Shown one piece after another: positions 1 to 7,824 of a stretch of DNA of 64,000 bases. The stretch is taken from contig JAFTIR010000001.1 of the NCBI GenBank assembly GCA_017456765.1, positions 1-64,000 on the forward strand, given 5' to 3'. Made by a program: the position numbers and the translations under genes. The DNA comes from Clostridia bacterium. Its GTDB lineage: Bacteria; Bacillota; Clostridia; Oscillospirales; CAG-382. The notes beneath the pieces were generated by a model, which saw nothing but the letters and a program-made list of their open reading frames with translations, was not told where the DNA came from and did no database searches. Each line of letters starts with the position of its first letter. Within the stretch, counting starts at the first letter, position 1.

Positions 1-76
1 ATTTTGCACCCTAAAAAAACGGTGCGAATCTCTTTTCTCTTTGCTTACTTTCTCTTTTCAGCAAAGAGAAAGTAAG
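1..76. repeat. Right end of a composite intergenic repeat with a 14-bp hairpin
   Basis: The last part is a perfect hairpin: CTTACTTTCTCTTT at 44-57 pairs with AAAGAGAAAGTAAG at 63-76 around a TCAGC loop, and it abuts the rhaA stop codon. The 60 bases before it match the copy at 62860-62925 almost base for base, including the string AAACGGTGC. Related copies lie at 2867-3083, 12586-12720, 52281-52413 and 62791-62924. It probably forms the 3' end of the rhaA mRNA, but it lacks a clean U-run on the minus strand, so a terminator role is inferred. Confidence 0.7.
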
Positions 77-1324
77 TTATCTCTTAAGCAATACTTCTGC
101 TTCGTACTTCTGAACATCTTCAAACCAAGCCTTGTCAGCAGCAACACCCTGTCTTGCGCAGTATTCTGCCCAGATGTCGCCGAAGGGAAGAGTCTTGATT
201 TCTTCCTGCATAACGAGAAGCTCTGTGAGCTTGTTTTCGTCCTGAAGAGCCTTGAGTGCGGCATTGGGAGTAACGAGTGCAGAAAGGAGAGCCTTCTGCA
301 TACTTCTCATACCAACAACCCATGCAGCAATTCTGTTGATGCTTGCATCAAAGTAGTCAAGTGCAATGTAAACTCTGTCAAGTGCATCGCATCTTACGAT
401 TTCCTTAGCGATTTCGCGTGTTTCGTCGTCAAGAATAAGTACATGGTCACTATCCCATCTTACGCCTCTTGTTACATGGAGAGCAACTTCGGGGAAGAAA
501 GCGAGAAGTGCGGGAATCTTGTCGGATACAACTTCTGTAGGATGATAATGTCCGTTGTCCATGAGGGGAAGACATCCGTCATGAGTTGCAGCAAATGTGA
601 GAGAGAATTCAGCAGAGCCTGCTGTATATGACTCAACGCCGATACCGAACACCTTGGATTCTACGCAGGGCTTAACGAGGTTCTTGTCGAAGGGTTCTGC
701 GAGGATTGCTTCAATAGATTCCTTGTATCTTACTCTGGGACCCATTCTGTCAGCAGGAATATCCTTGAAGCCGTCACCTGTCCAGATGTTCATAACGCAA
801 GGGAAGCCTGTTTCCTTAGCGAAATATTCGGAAATTCTGATACATGCCTTACCGTGTTCAATCCAGAAATCGCGTGTAGCCTTGTCGGGGCTTGAAAGAG
901 AAAGGCCGTCCTTAATCTTGGGATGAGAGAAGAATGTGGGGTTGAAATCGATACCCATACCGTACTTCTTTGCAAGGTCTACCCATGCCTTGAAGTGCTT
1001 GGGTTCGAGCTTGTCTCTGTCAACAAATTCTCCCTTTTCAAAAATAGCGTAGCAAGCGTGTACATTGAGCTTCTTCTTGCCGGGGATAAGGCTCATTGCC
1101 TTTTCCATGTCAGCCATAAGCTGTTCGGGAGTTGTTGCCTTACCGGGATAGTTACCTGTTGTCTGGATACCACCTGTGAGTGGGCCGTCATGGTCAAAAC
1201 CGATAACGTCGTCGCCCTGCCAGCAGTGCATTGCAACCGCAACAGATGAGAGTTTTTCCATAGCTGCCTCAACATCTACACCGAGGGCAGCATACATAGC
1301 CTTTGCAGACTCAAATCTTGTCAT
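77..1324 (-). CDS. rhaA: L-rhamnose isomerase RhaA
   Basis: Cytosolic isomerase that converts L-rhamnose to L-rhamnulose, the first step of rhamnose catabolism. The 415 residues are close to the 419 of E. coli RhaA and run in register over the whole length. Visible family motifs include HCWQGDDV near the N terminus and, in the C-terminal half, VESKVFGIGVESYT, MDNGHYHPTE, WDSDHV and DYFDASINR, which carry the acidic and His residues that hold the two metals of this family. I chose the ATG at 1324, which has GGAGG eight bases upstream; an in-frame TTG at 1339 lies before that site. It is last in a leftward operon behind rhaB and a TIM-barrel isomerase. No rhamnulose-1-phosphate aldolase is visible; it may lie beyond the left edge. 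Confidence 0.95.
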   Translation of the reverse strand: MTRFESAKAMYAALGVDVEAAMEKLSSVAVAMHCWQGDDVIGFDHDGPLTGGIQTTGNYPGKATTPEQLMADMEKAMSLIPGKKKLNVHACYAIFEKGEFVDRDKLEPKHFKAWVDLAKKYGMGIDFNPTFFSHPKIKDGLSLSSPDKATRDFWIEHGKACIRISEYFAKETGFPCVMNIWTGDGFKDIPADRMGPRVRYKESIEAILAEPFDKNLVKPCVESKVFGIGVESYTAGSAEFSLTFAATHDGCLPLMDNGHYHPTEVVSDKIPALLAFFPEVALHVTRGVRWDSDHVLILDDETREIAKEIVRCDALDRVYIALDYFDASINRIAAWVVGMRSMQKALLSALVTPNAALKALQDENKLTELLVMQEEIKTLPFGDIWAEYCARQGVAADKAWFEDVQKYEAEVLLKR

Positions 1325-1357
1325 TGTTTTTTCCTCCAATTATATAAACTTTTATTA

Positions 1358-2851
1358 TTAGCCGTTCTTTGTCATGTCGACAATCTTGTTAAATCTGTCA
1401 TATGCATCGTCCCACATTGCTGTGTCTTCGGGTTCGAAGCAGGAAATTTCAAAGGAGTTTGCGATAACCTCGCGAGCTTCTTTTGTATCCTTGATTTCGC
1501 CCTGCGCGATTGCCTGAACAGAAATATTACCGAGAGCTGTTGCTTCAACGGGACCTGTGTATACCGGTCTACCGCAAGCGTTAGCTGTGAGCTTACAGAG
1601 GGGAACTTCCTTTGTGCCGCCGCCCACGATGTTGATGAAGGGAGCCTTGTGACCTGTGATTTCATCAATCTTTTCGGCTGTGCTTCTGTAGCACATTGCA
1701 AGGCTGTCGAAGATACATCTTACGATTTCTCCCTTTGTCTGGGGAATATACTGACCTGTCTTTTCGCAGAATTCCTGAATACGACGAGGCATATTACCGG
1801 GAGTCTGGAATGCAAGGTAATCGGGGTTGATAAAGCATGCATGGGGCTTTGAAGCCATAGCCATATTGGAGAGCTCGTCAAAGGAAACATTTTCTCCCTG
1901 TCTCTTCCACTGACGTCTGGATTCCTGTTCAATCCAGAGACCCATGATGTTTTTGAGGAAGCGGATTTTTCTTTCCGTGCCGCCCTCGTTTGTGATTTCG
2001 TATTTGTAGGGAACTTCACCTGTGAGAGGCTCGGGAATTTCCTTACCCATGAGAGACCATGTACCACTGGAAATGTAAACGAAGTCGTCATTCTTTGCAG
2101 GTACTGCAACAACAGCCGAAGCTGTATCGTGAGAAGCACATGCAACAACATCCGCATCAATATCGCCCACTTCTTCACGTACTGCGGGAAGAAGTTTTCC
2201 TGCAACTGTGCCGGGCTGTACAATTTCTCCGAAGATTTCCTTGTTGAAGCCGAGCTTTTCGATGATTTCAGGCGACCAGTTTCTTGCCTTTGCATTAAGA
2301 AGCTGAGAAGTTGAAGCGATGGAATATTCTGTCTGCTTTACACCTGTAAGGAAGTACTTCAACAGGTCAGGCACAAAAAGAAGGTCTTTTGCGTTTTCCA
2401 TCTGGTACTTGTTCTTTGAAATGAGGTAAAGCTGGTAGATAGAGTTGAAGTTGAGGTTCTGTGTACCTGTAATCTTGTAGAGCTCCTCCTTGGGGATAAT
2501 GGAATATACCTCTTCCATAAGCTCGTATGTAAGAGCAGGGTTTCTGTAGTTGAAGGGGTTGGCAATGAGCTGACCTGTCGCATCTAAAAGTCCGAAGTCA
2601 ACACCCCAGGTATCAATAGAAATGCTCTTGATGTCCTTGTTGTCGCTGAGTGCGCAGGAGTTAATAGCTCCCTTGATTTCAGTAAAGAGCTTAAGCATAT
2701 CCCAATAAAGCGCACCGTTGAGGTTTACGGGGTCATTGGTAAAGCGATGTACCTCTTCAAGCGTGATTTTTTCACCGTCAAACTTACCTACAATGCCTCT
2801 GCCGCTGGAAGCGCCAAGGTCAATGGCAAGCATCTTGAGTGGAGATTTCAT
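1358..2851 (-). CDS. rhaB: Rhamnulokinase RhaB (FGGY kinase family)
   Basis: Phosphorylates L-rhamnulose with ATP to rhamnulose 1-phosphate in the cytosol. At 497 residues it has normal FGGY-kinase length (E. coli RhaB 489). Motifs in order: AIDLGASSGRG at the N terminus (phosphate-binding loop of the actin-like fold), DTWGVDFGL, ACASHDTASAV, YISSGTWSLMG, and the C-terminal GGGTKEVPLCKLTANACGR signature. The start ATG has AAAGGA seven bases upstream, just beyond a repeat hairpin at 2867-2891, so the leader of this cistron is structured. It sits 33 bases upstream of rhaA and is surely co-transcribed with it. Confidence 0.94.
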   Translation of the reverse strand: MKSPLKMLAIDLGASSGRGIVGKFDGEKITLEEVHRFTNDPVNLNGALYWDMLKLFTEIKGAINSCALSDNKDIKSISIDTWGVDFGLLDATGQLIANPFNYRNPALTYELMEEVYSIIPKEELYKITGTQNLNFNSIYQLYLISKNKYQMENAKDLLFVPDLLKYFLTGVKQTEYSIASTSQLLNAKARNWSPEIIEKLGFNKEIFGEIVQPGTVAGKLLPAVREEVGDIDADVVACASHDTASAVVAVPAKNDDFVYISSGTWSLMGKEIPEPLTGEVPYKYEITNEGGTERKIRFLKNIMGLWIEQESRRQWKRQGENVSFDELSNMAMASKPHACFINPDYLAFQTPGNMPRRIQEFCEKTGQYIPQTKGEIVRCIFDSLAMCYRSTAEKIDEITGHKAPFINIVGGGTKEVPLCKLTANACGRPVYTGPVEATALGNISVQAIAQGEIKDTKEAREVIANSFEISCFEPEDTAMWDDAYDRFNKIVDMTKNG

Positions 2852-3090
2852 AATTATTTCCTTTCTCCTACTTTCTTAAGGAGAAAGTAGGCAAAGACCT
2901 TTTTAATTTGTCACCATTCAAAAAAGGTCTGTATTTATTTGTTAATTTCTCGATTGGAGTTTGACCGCCCCGATTTATTGCGGTCAAATGGTGCTTCATT
3001 CGGGCATCTTGTATTTCAAATAAATCCCGAAATCAAGTCCCGAAATGAAAAGTTCTTTGCTTACTTTCTTTCAAGAAAGTAAGGAAAAAA
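2852..3090. repeat. Two opposed copies of the composite hairpin repeat
   Basis: The gap between the isomerase gene and rhaB is almost entirely repeat. The left unit has CCTACTTTCT (2867-2876) pairing with AGAAAGTAGG (2882-2891), followed by GGCAAAGACC. The right unit faces the other way: a TTTGACCGC/GCGGTCAAA hairpin (2960-2988), a CGGG/CCCG-rich middle (3000-3045), then CTTACTTTC/GAAAGTAAG (3060-3083) next to the upstream stop codon. The right unit aligns closely with 52281-52413. It may lower or tune rhaB-rhaA expression relative to the first gene. Confidence 0.65.
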
Positions 3091-3945
3091 CTACTTAATT
3101 CTCGCCAAAATATCGCGAAGAGCCTGTGTGCCTGCATCAAATGCAATTTCAGGAGTTTCAAAAGCATTCTGAACCTTGATGTCGTCCATGTTAGAGAGCT
3201 TGTCAAGACCGCTGAAGGTTGTGAGGTGAGGTTCAAGTGTAAGGATTACTTCTCTGTCAGTAAAGTCGTTGTAGAGGGAGAGAATTTTTTCGATTCTGCC
3301 CTTGCCGCTGCCTGCAGGAACAATTGTACCGTCATTGAACGCATCCTTGATGTGAATGTATTCGATGTAATCACGGAGTCTTTCATAGCCTTCCATGGGG
3401 TCCTGATTGCAGAATGCAAAGTTACCCATGTCAAGTACAGACTTCATTCTTCCGCCGAACTGCTTCATAATATCTTCGCAGTCAACGGGTGCTTCGCCGT
3501 AAATTCTCGCTTCGTTTTCGTGGCAGAGGTTTATGCCTCTCTTTTCAGCTTCGACGAGCATCTTTTCAAGATTTGCCATAATCTGTTCTCTGTAATTGTG
3601 GCAGTCTGTTCCTTCGGGATAGAAGTAGGAGAACATACGGATATTCTTTGTTTCAAAAATGTCAGCAAGGTCAAGTGTGTGCATGAAAAGCTCGAAATGC
3701 TCTGTCTGGTCGGCAGTAATGTCAATCTTACCGATAGGAGAGCCGATTGCAGATGCCTTTACACCATACTTATCCATGAGAGCCTTGTACTTCTTCGCAT
3801 CTTCAATTGTGAGAGAGGATACATTTGTGCCGTCAAGGTTTCTGAGTTCAATGTAACCGATGCCCTGCTTGTTTACATATTTAAGCTGGTCTTCAAATAC
3901 GCTTGTTACTTCGTCAGCAAAAGCGCTGAGTATGTACTTTGCCAT
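3091..3945 (-). CDS. Sugar phosphate isomerase/epimerase (xylose-isomerase-like TIM barrel)
   Basis: First gene of the rhamnose operon, 284 residues, the usual size of the single-domain AP-endonuclease-2/xylose-isomerase-like barrel family. Landmarks are the start LSAFADEV, YIELRNLDG in strand 2, FYPEGTD, HENEARIYG, VLDMGNFAF, YIHIKDA and the C-terminal ILTLEPHL; the Glu, Asp, His and Glu in these would bind a divalent metal. The sugar substrate cannot be read from sequence. Its position suggests work on rhamnose, rhamnulose or a related deoxy sugar. The start has AAAGGA ten bases upstream. It is read from the consensus promoter at 4001-4029. Confidence 0.85.
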   Translation of the reverse strand: MAKYILSAFADEVTSVFEDQLKYVNKQGIGYIELRNLDGTNVSSLTIEDAKKYKALMDKYGVKASAIGSPIGKIDITADQTEHFELFMHTLDLADIFETKNIRMFSYFYPEGTDCHNYREQIMANLEKMLVEAEKRGINLCHENEARIYGEAPVDCEDIMKQFGGRMKSVLDMGNFAFCNQDPMEGYERLRDYIEYIHIKDAFNDGTIVPAGSGKGRIEKILSLYNDFTDREVILTLEPHLTTFSGLDKLSNMDDIKVQNAFETPEIAFDAGTQALRDILARIK

Positions 3946-4000
3946 AAGTTATTCGTCCTTTCGTATGTGGATATTCTTCCACCTATAGTTTTACTTAATA

Positions 4001-4029
4001 AGTATACTACATATATTTGGATTTGTAAA
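4001..4029 (-). promoter_or_regulatory. Promoter of the rhamnose operon
   Basis: On the minus strand TTTACA (4024-4029) is followed after 17 bases by TATACT (4001-4006), about 55 bases before the first start codon. A small inverted repeat GTGGA/TCCAC (3966-3983) lies in the 5' leader and could bind a regulator, though it is short. No rhamnose-specific regulator is seen next to it. Confidence 0.75.
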
Positions 4030-4128
4030 GAAAAAAAGGAAAAGTTTATATATTTTTTAATTTTATCTTTTATTCTCCGCGTCTTTATGGTACAATACTT
4101 ATGAAAACACACTGAAAGGAATAAAGAA

Positions 4129-5076
4129 ATGAAAATCGTTCTTCTTGACGCAAAGACTTTAGGCGACGACATTCCCCTCTCCGCCTTCTCCGAGATAGGA
4201 GAATTCGTGTCATATCCCAAAACAAGCCCAGAGGAAGCCCCCGAAAGAATTCGTGACGCCGATGTAATTATAACAAACAAGGTAAAGCTGACAGGCGAAA
4301 TTTTAAAGCACGCCCCCTCTCTTTCGCTTATCTGTGTCACCGCAACGGGCTACGATAACGTGGACACCGAATACTGCAAGAAGTGCGGTGTTGCCGTATG
4401 CAACGTAAAGGGGTATTCAACCGAATGTGTGGCACAGCTTACGGTTTCAATGGCACTGTCGCTGACAAACCACCTTCGTGTTTTTGACGACTATGTAAAG
4501 AGCGGAGAGTATTCAAAAAGTGGTATTCAGAACAAGCTGACTCCTACATTTAACGAAGTTTACGGAAAAACATGGGGCATTGTGGGTCTTGGCAACATAG
4601 GAAAGAGAGTTGCCGACATTGCAAAAGTCATGGGGTGCAACATTCTTGCATACAAGAGAACTCCCGTAGTGGATTATGAATGCGTAGACCTTGAAACATT
4701 GGTTAAAAATTCCGACATTATCTCGGTGCACATCCCCTCATCCCCCGAAACGGTAGGGCTGATTGACAAAAAAGTATTATCTCTCATGAAGGAAAGAGCA
4801 ATTCTCGTAAATGTTGCAAGGGGCAACATCCTTGATGAAGAAGCGGTGGCAGAGGCCATTCTTGACGGCTCGCTTTACGGCTTTGGCTGTGATGTTTATT
4901 CCACCGAGCCTTTCCCCGAAAATCATCCCTATTCTAAGCTGTCCAAGTGTGACAACGTTATTCTCACACCCCACATGGCATGGGGAGGATATGAAACAAG
5001 AGTAAGACTTGTCTCTGAGGTGGCACAAAATATAAGGGCGTTTTATAACGAGCAAGAAAGAAATAGAATAATATAG
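4129..5076 (+). CDS. D-2-hydroxyacid dehydrogenase (glycerate dehydrogenase-like)
   Basis: NAD-dependent oxidoreductase of the D-isomer-specific 2-hydroxyacid dehydrogenase family, 315 residues. The Rossmann loop GLGNIG lies at about 153-158, and the catalytic triad is present as Arg231 (VARGNI), Glu260 (YSTEPF) and His282 (TPHMAWG). The N-terminal substrate domain carries the usual ATGYDNVD at 72-79. The closest feel is to hydroxypyruvate/glycerate dehydrogenases; the true substrate is unknown. Divergent from the rhamnose operon. AAAGGA lies eight bases before the ATG, and a possible -10 TACAAT is at 4091-4096 with no convincing -35. Confidence 0.88.
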   Translation: MKIVLLDAKTLGDDIPLSAFSEIGEFVSYPKTSPEEAPERIRDADVIITNKVKLTGEILKHAPSLSLICVTATGYDNVDTEYCKKCGVAVCNVKGYSTECVAQLTVSMALSLTNHLRVFDDYVKSGEYSKSGIQNKLTPTFNEVYGKTWGIVGLGNIGKRVADIAKVMGCNILAYKRTPVVDYECVDLETLVKNSDIISVHIPSSPETVGLIDKKVLSLMKERAILVNVARGNILDEEAVAEAILDGSLYGFGCDVYSTEPFPENHPYSKLSKCDNVILTPHMAWGGYETRVRLVSEVAQNIRAFYNEQERNRII

Positions 5077-5140
5077 CTATGAACAAATTAAAGCTTCCTC
5101 AACGTTTTGGGAAGTCTTTGAGTGCGTTTGTATACATATA

Positions 5141-5280
5141 AAAGCCTCCCTCTGAGAGGGAGGTGGCACGCGAAGCGTGACGGAAGGAGCCTGCGAGACT
5201 TCAGGTTTGGATTAACTCCGTAGTAACGCGTTCCCCTCACCCGACTCCGTCGGGAGTTCCCTCCCGGAGGGAGCCTTAGA
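5141..5280. repeat. MITE-like interspersed repeat, copy 1
   Basis: About 140 bp with conserved ends. The left end is GCCTCCCTC then GAGGGAGGTGG; GGAAGGAGCCTGC follows after a small hairpin; the middle is not conserved; the right end is TCCCTCCCGGAGGGAGCCTT. Copy 2 at 56284-56430 is in the opposite orientation and keeps the ends but not the middle or the small hairpin sequences. The terminal parts are inverted relative to each other, as in miniature transposable elements. No target-site duplication is obvious. Confidence 0.7.
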
Positions 5281-5293
5281 TGATAATAGACAA

Positions 5294-5321
5294 CCCCGAC
5301 AGATCTAAAAAGCTGTCGGGG
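5294..5321. terminator. CCCCGA-type hairpin between convergent genes
   Basis: CCCCGACAG (5294-5302) pairs with CTGTCGGGG (5313-5321). It lies between the stop codons of the converging dehydrogenase and dnaX genes. The U-run is poor, so termination is inferred from position. It shares the CCCCGA/TCGGGG base with hairpins at 13502, 44803 and 59469. Confidence 0.6.
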
Positions 5322-5337
5322 CTAATTATTTATTCAC

Positions 5338-6975
5338 TTAAAACATCGGAAAATCGTCGTTCTTTTTGCCTTTGCTGTCTCCTCCGTCTTCAACAATGTT
5401 AACAGTAACGGCATATCCTAAGATTTTGCTTGCGCACTCGGTAACTGTCTGCTTCATTATAGGGTCTGCACCAATCATAAAAATTGCCATAGAGCTTACC
5501 TTAACCGTCATAACATCGCCGTCAAGATACCCTCTTGAATCGGTGAGCATTGAATAAAGAATCATATTCTTTGCCTTGATTTCCTCCAGAACATCTCCGT
5601 AAGCAATCATTTCGGGAATGTTTTCATCGGCAGGCTTTGCTTTGGTTTCATCGCTACCGAGGGGCTTGGGAAGCTCGGGCTCTCCCGCTATGGGCGGCGG
5701 GTCTGTCGGCATGGGAACATCATCAAAATCAAACGGCGGTGCGTCATCGGGTACGGGCGGCACATTTTCTTCCTTTGCAGAAGTCTGCTCTTTCTTTGCT
5801 TGTTCAGGGGCGGCAGATGATACAGAGACAGATACAGGTCTTGCCTCAAGTGACGAGATTCTTTCCAAAAGTGCCTCGGTGCTTGTAGACAGTCTGCTGT
5901 CACAAAGCCGCATTGCCATCATTTCAAGAACAGTTCTTCTCGAAAGCCCCGTTCTTGCAAGTCTTGACACCGTATCCTCCACAATTTCCGTACAATACAG
6001 AAGTCTTTCGGGAGTAAATTTGTCTTCAACATTTCTGAGGGTTTCTATAACATCGGCACATTCATCGATAAGTGAGGAAACACTGCCGCTTGCGCACTTC
6101 ATTATGAGAAGATTGCGGAGCATATTTCCAAGCTCAGAGCAAAGTACTGCAGGGTCTTTACTTGAGTTATATGAGTCGGCAATAGTTTCGAGGGCGCCGG
6201 CTGCATTTCTGTCGGCAATAAAGCGAAGGAGCTTCAGTACAATTTCATTTCCTACAACTCCAAGGCTCTTTTCGGCAATTTCACGTGTTATGCCTTTTCC
6301 GCCCACAAAAAGTTCCAGCATCGAAAGTGCATCACGCATAGCTCCCGTCGCAAGAAGGGATATAAGCTTCAAGGCATCTCTTTCTATTTCAATGCCTTCC
6401 TTTTCGGAAACATATTCAAGTCTTTTTGTTATATCGTCGGTATTTATTCTGTGAAAATCAAAGCGCTTGCATCTTGAAAGGATAGTCGCAGGAATTTTAT
6501 GCGACTCGGTTGTTGCAAGAATAAACATAACGTGGCTCGGCGGCTCTTCGAGCGTTTTGAGAAGTGCGTTAAAGGCACCGGGAGAGAGCATATGAACCTC
6601 GTCTATGATATAGACTCTGCGTTTCATTTCAATGGGCAAAAAACTGATTTTATCCTGAAGCTCTCTTATATTGTCAACACCGTTATGGGATGCGGCGTCC
6701 ATTTCCACAATATCAAAGGTTGTTTCAAAGGCGCGGCATCTTTCGCACACGCCGCAGGGGTCGCCGTCAATGGGCTGCAGGCAGTTTGCCGCCTTTGCAA
6801 GTATTTTTGCACAGGTTGTCTTACCCGTTCCCCTCGAGCCACAGAAAAGATAGGCGTGGGAAACCGAGTCCTGCATAACTTCACTTCGCAGAACTCTTGT
6901 TATATGGTCCTGGCCCACAACGTCTGAAAAAACCGCGGGTCTGTATTTTCTGTATAAAGCCATATATTCTGACAT
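5338..6975 (-). CDS. dnaX: DNA polymerase III subunit gamma/tau
   Basis: Clamp-loader ATPase of the replisome, 545 residues from the chosen start. Order of features: MALYRKYRP opening, Walker A GSRGTGKTT, the four-Cys zinc module (CLQPIDGDPCGVCERC), Walker B IIDEVHMLS, sensor 1 in TTESHKIPATILSRC, a helical collar domain, a Pro/Asp-rich linker (VPDDAPPFDFDDVPMP) and a tau-like C-terminal domain. It is shorter than E. coli tau (643). The start is ATG 6975, six bases after AGGAG; a longer in-frame start at 7011 lacks a site. I saw no A-run that would suggest programmed frameshifting. truA lies 75 bases upstream. Confidence 0.93.
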   Translation of the reverse strand: MSEYMALYRKYRPAVFSDVVGQDHITRVLRSEVMQDSVSHAYLFCGSRGTGKTTCAKILAKAANCLQPIDGDPCGVCERCRAFETTFDIVEMDAASHNGVDNIRELQDKISFLPIEMKRRVYIIDEVHMLSPGAFNALLKTLEEPPSHVMFILATTESHKIPATILSRCKRFDFHRINTDDITKRLEYVSEKEGIEIERDALKLISLLATGAMRDALSMLELFVGGKGITREIAEKSLGVVGNEIVLKLLRFIADRNAAGALETIADSYNSSKDPAVLCSELGNMLRNLLIMKCASGSVSSLIDECADVIETLRNVEDKFTPERLLYCTEIVEDTVSRLARTGLSRRTVLEMMAMRLCDSRLSTSTEALLERISSLEARPVSVSVSSAAPEQAKKEQTSAKEENVPPVPDDAPPFDFDDVPMPTDPPPIAGEPELPKPLGSDETKAKPADENIPEMIAYGDVLEEIKAKNMILYSMLTDSRGYLDGDVMTVKVSSMAIFMIGADPIMKQTVTECASKILGYAVTVNIVEDGGDSKGKKNDDFPMF

Positions 6976-6984
6976 AGCCTTCTC

Positions 6985-7050
6985 CTGTTCTCTTGCTTTT
7001 TCAAAAAGCAAGTAAAAAAGAAATGGAGAGAGTAAGCCGCCTCTTACTCT
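6985..7050. other. Short hairpin gap between truA and dnaX
   Basis: CTTGCTTTTTCAAAAAGCAAG (6992-7012) is a near-perfect palindrome just upstream of the dnaX ribosome binding site. It resembles the pyrimidine/purine hairpins of the composite repeat in style but not in sequence. Function unknown; it could slow read-through from truA. Confidence 0.45.
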
Positions 7051-7824
7051 TTACTCATAAAAAATCTTATTCAAATACAGTCCGCAGGCAGGAGCGGTAT
7101 CCCCTGCAAACTGTCTGTCGCAGGAATCTATAATTTTCGAAACAGCGCCCTCATTTGCTTCCCGCCTTGCAAGGTCAATGTAGGTTCCCACCATGATTCT
7201 TACCATGTTGTAAAGGAAACCGTCGGCGCAGACAGAAATTGTTATAAGCTCATTCTCTTTTGTGACATTAAAGTATTTTACACTTCTTACCGTATTGTCC
7301 TCGTTCTTTGAGCCTTTGGTCATAAATGCACGAAAATCGTGTGTTCCGACAAATTCCTTTTCTGCAAAACGCATTTTCTCTATATCTATCTCCATGGGAT
7401 AAAACATAGCTCTGTCCTTGAAGAACGGATTCATATATTTGGCGTTCCAGATTTTGTAGACATATTCCTTTGCCGTACACGAATATCTTGCATGAAAGTC
7501 CGCATCCTTTATCTCGGCACCCTTTACGGCAATTCCGCTGTCACGAAGGTGTGAATTGAGCGCCGCCGCAAGTCTTTCAGGTGGGATTTTTACGTCGTCT
7601 TTCAGAATATGACACACATAATTATTTGCATGAACACCCGAATCTGTACGCGAAACACCTGTAACGTCCGGACGGAAGCCGAGAACGACTTCGAGCGAAT
7701 CCTGCAAAGCGCCTTGAACGCTTCTTGCATTATTTTGCACCTGCCAGCCGTGAAAACGCGTGCCGTCATACATTATTGTAAGGGCAATTTTTTCGCCCGA
7801 AACTCTGTTTTCAAGCTCTGTCAT
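7051..7824 (-). CDS. truA: tRNA pseudouridine synthase A
   Basis: Makes pseudouridine at positions 38-40 of the tRNA anticodon arm. The 257 residues match the family (E. coli 270). The catalytic Asp is Asp61 in SRTDSGVHA. Other family marks are YDGTRFHGWQ near the N terminus, YVYKIWNA, and the C-terminal FLYNMVRIMVGT. The start overlaps the stop of ecfT by four bases, so the two are translationally coupled. In many Firmicutes this pair follows ecfA1-ecfA2 at the end of the ribosomal cluster; here it stands alone, upstream of dnaX. Confidence 0.95.
   Translation of the reverse strand: MTELENRVSGEKIALTIMYDGTRFHGWQVQNNARSVQGALQDSLEVVLGFRPDVTGVSRTDSGVHANNYVCHILKDDVKIPPERLAAALNSHLRDSGIAVKGAEIKDADFHARYSCTAKEYVYKIWNAKYMNPFFKDRAMFYPMEIDIEKMRFAEKEFVGTHDFRAFMTKGSKNEDNTVRSVKYFNVTKENELITISVCADGFLYNMVRIMVGTYIDLARREANEGAVSKIIDSCDRQFAGDTAPACGLYLNKIFYE

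Noticed and set aside
3226-4104. Open frame of 292 codons on the plus strand
   Set aside because: Antisense to the TIM-barrel isomerase; no ribosome binding site, Cys/Val-rich composition typical of antisense translation, and it runs across the rhamnose promoter.
5618-6454. Open frame of 278 codons on the plus strand
   Set aside because: Antisense to dnaX; Ser-rich low-complexity product without domain features.
5338-6975. Programmed frameshift in dnaX giving a short gamma form
   Set aside because: No slippery A-run with a downstream stem was found around the end of the ATPase part.
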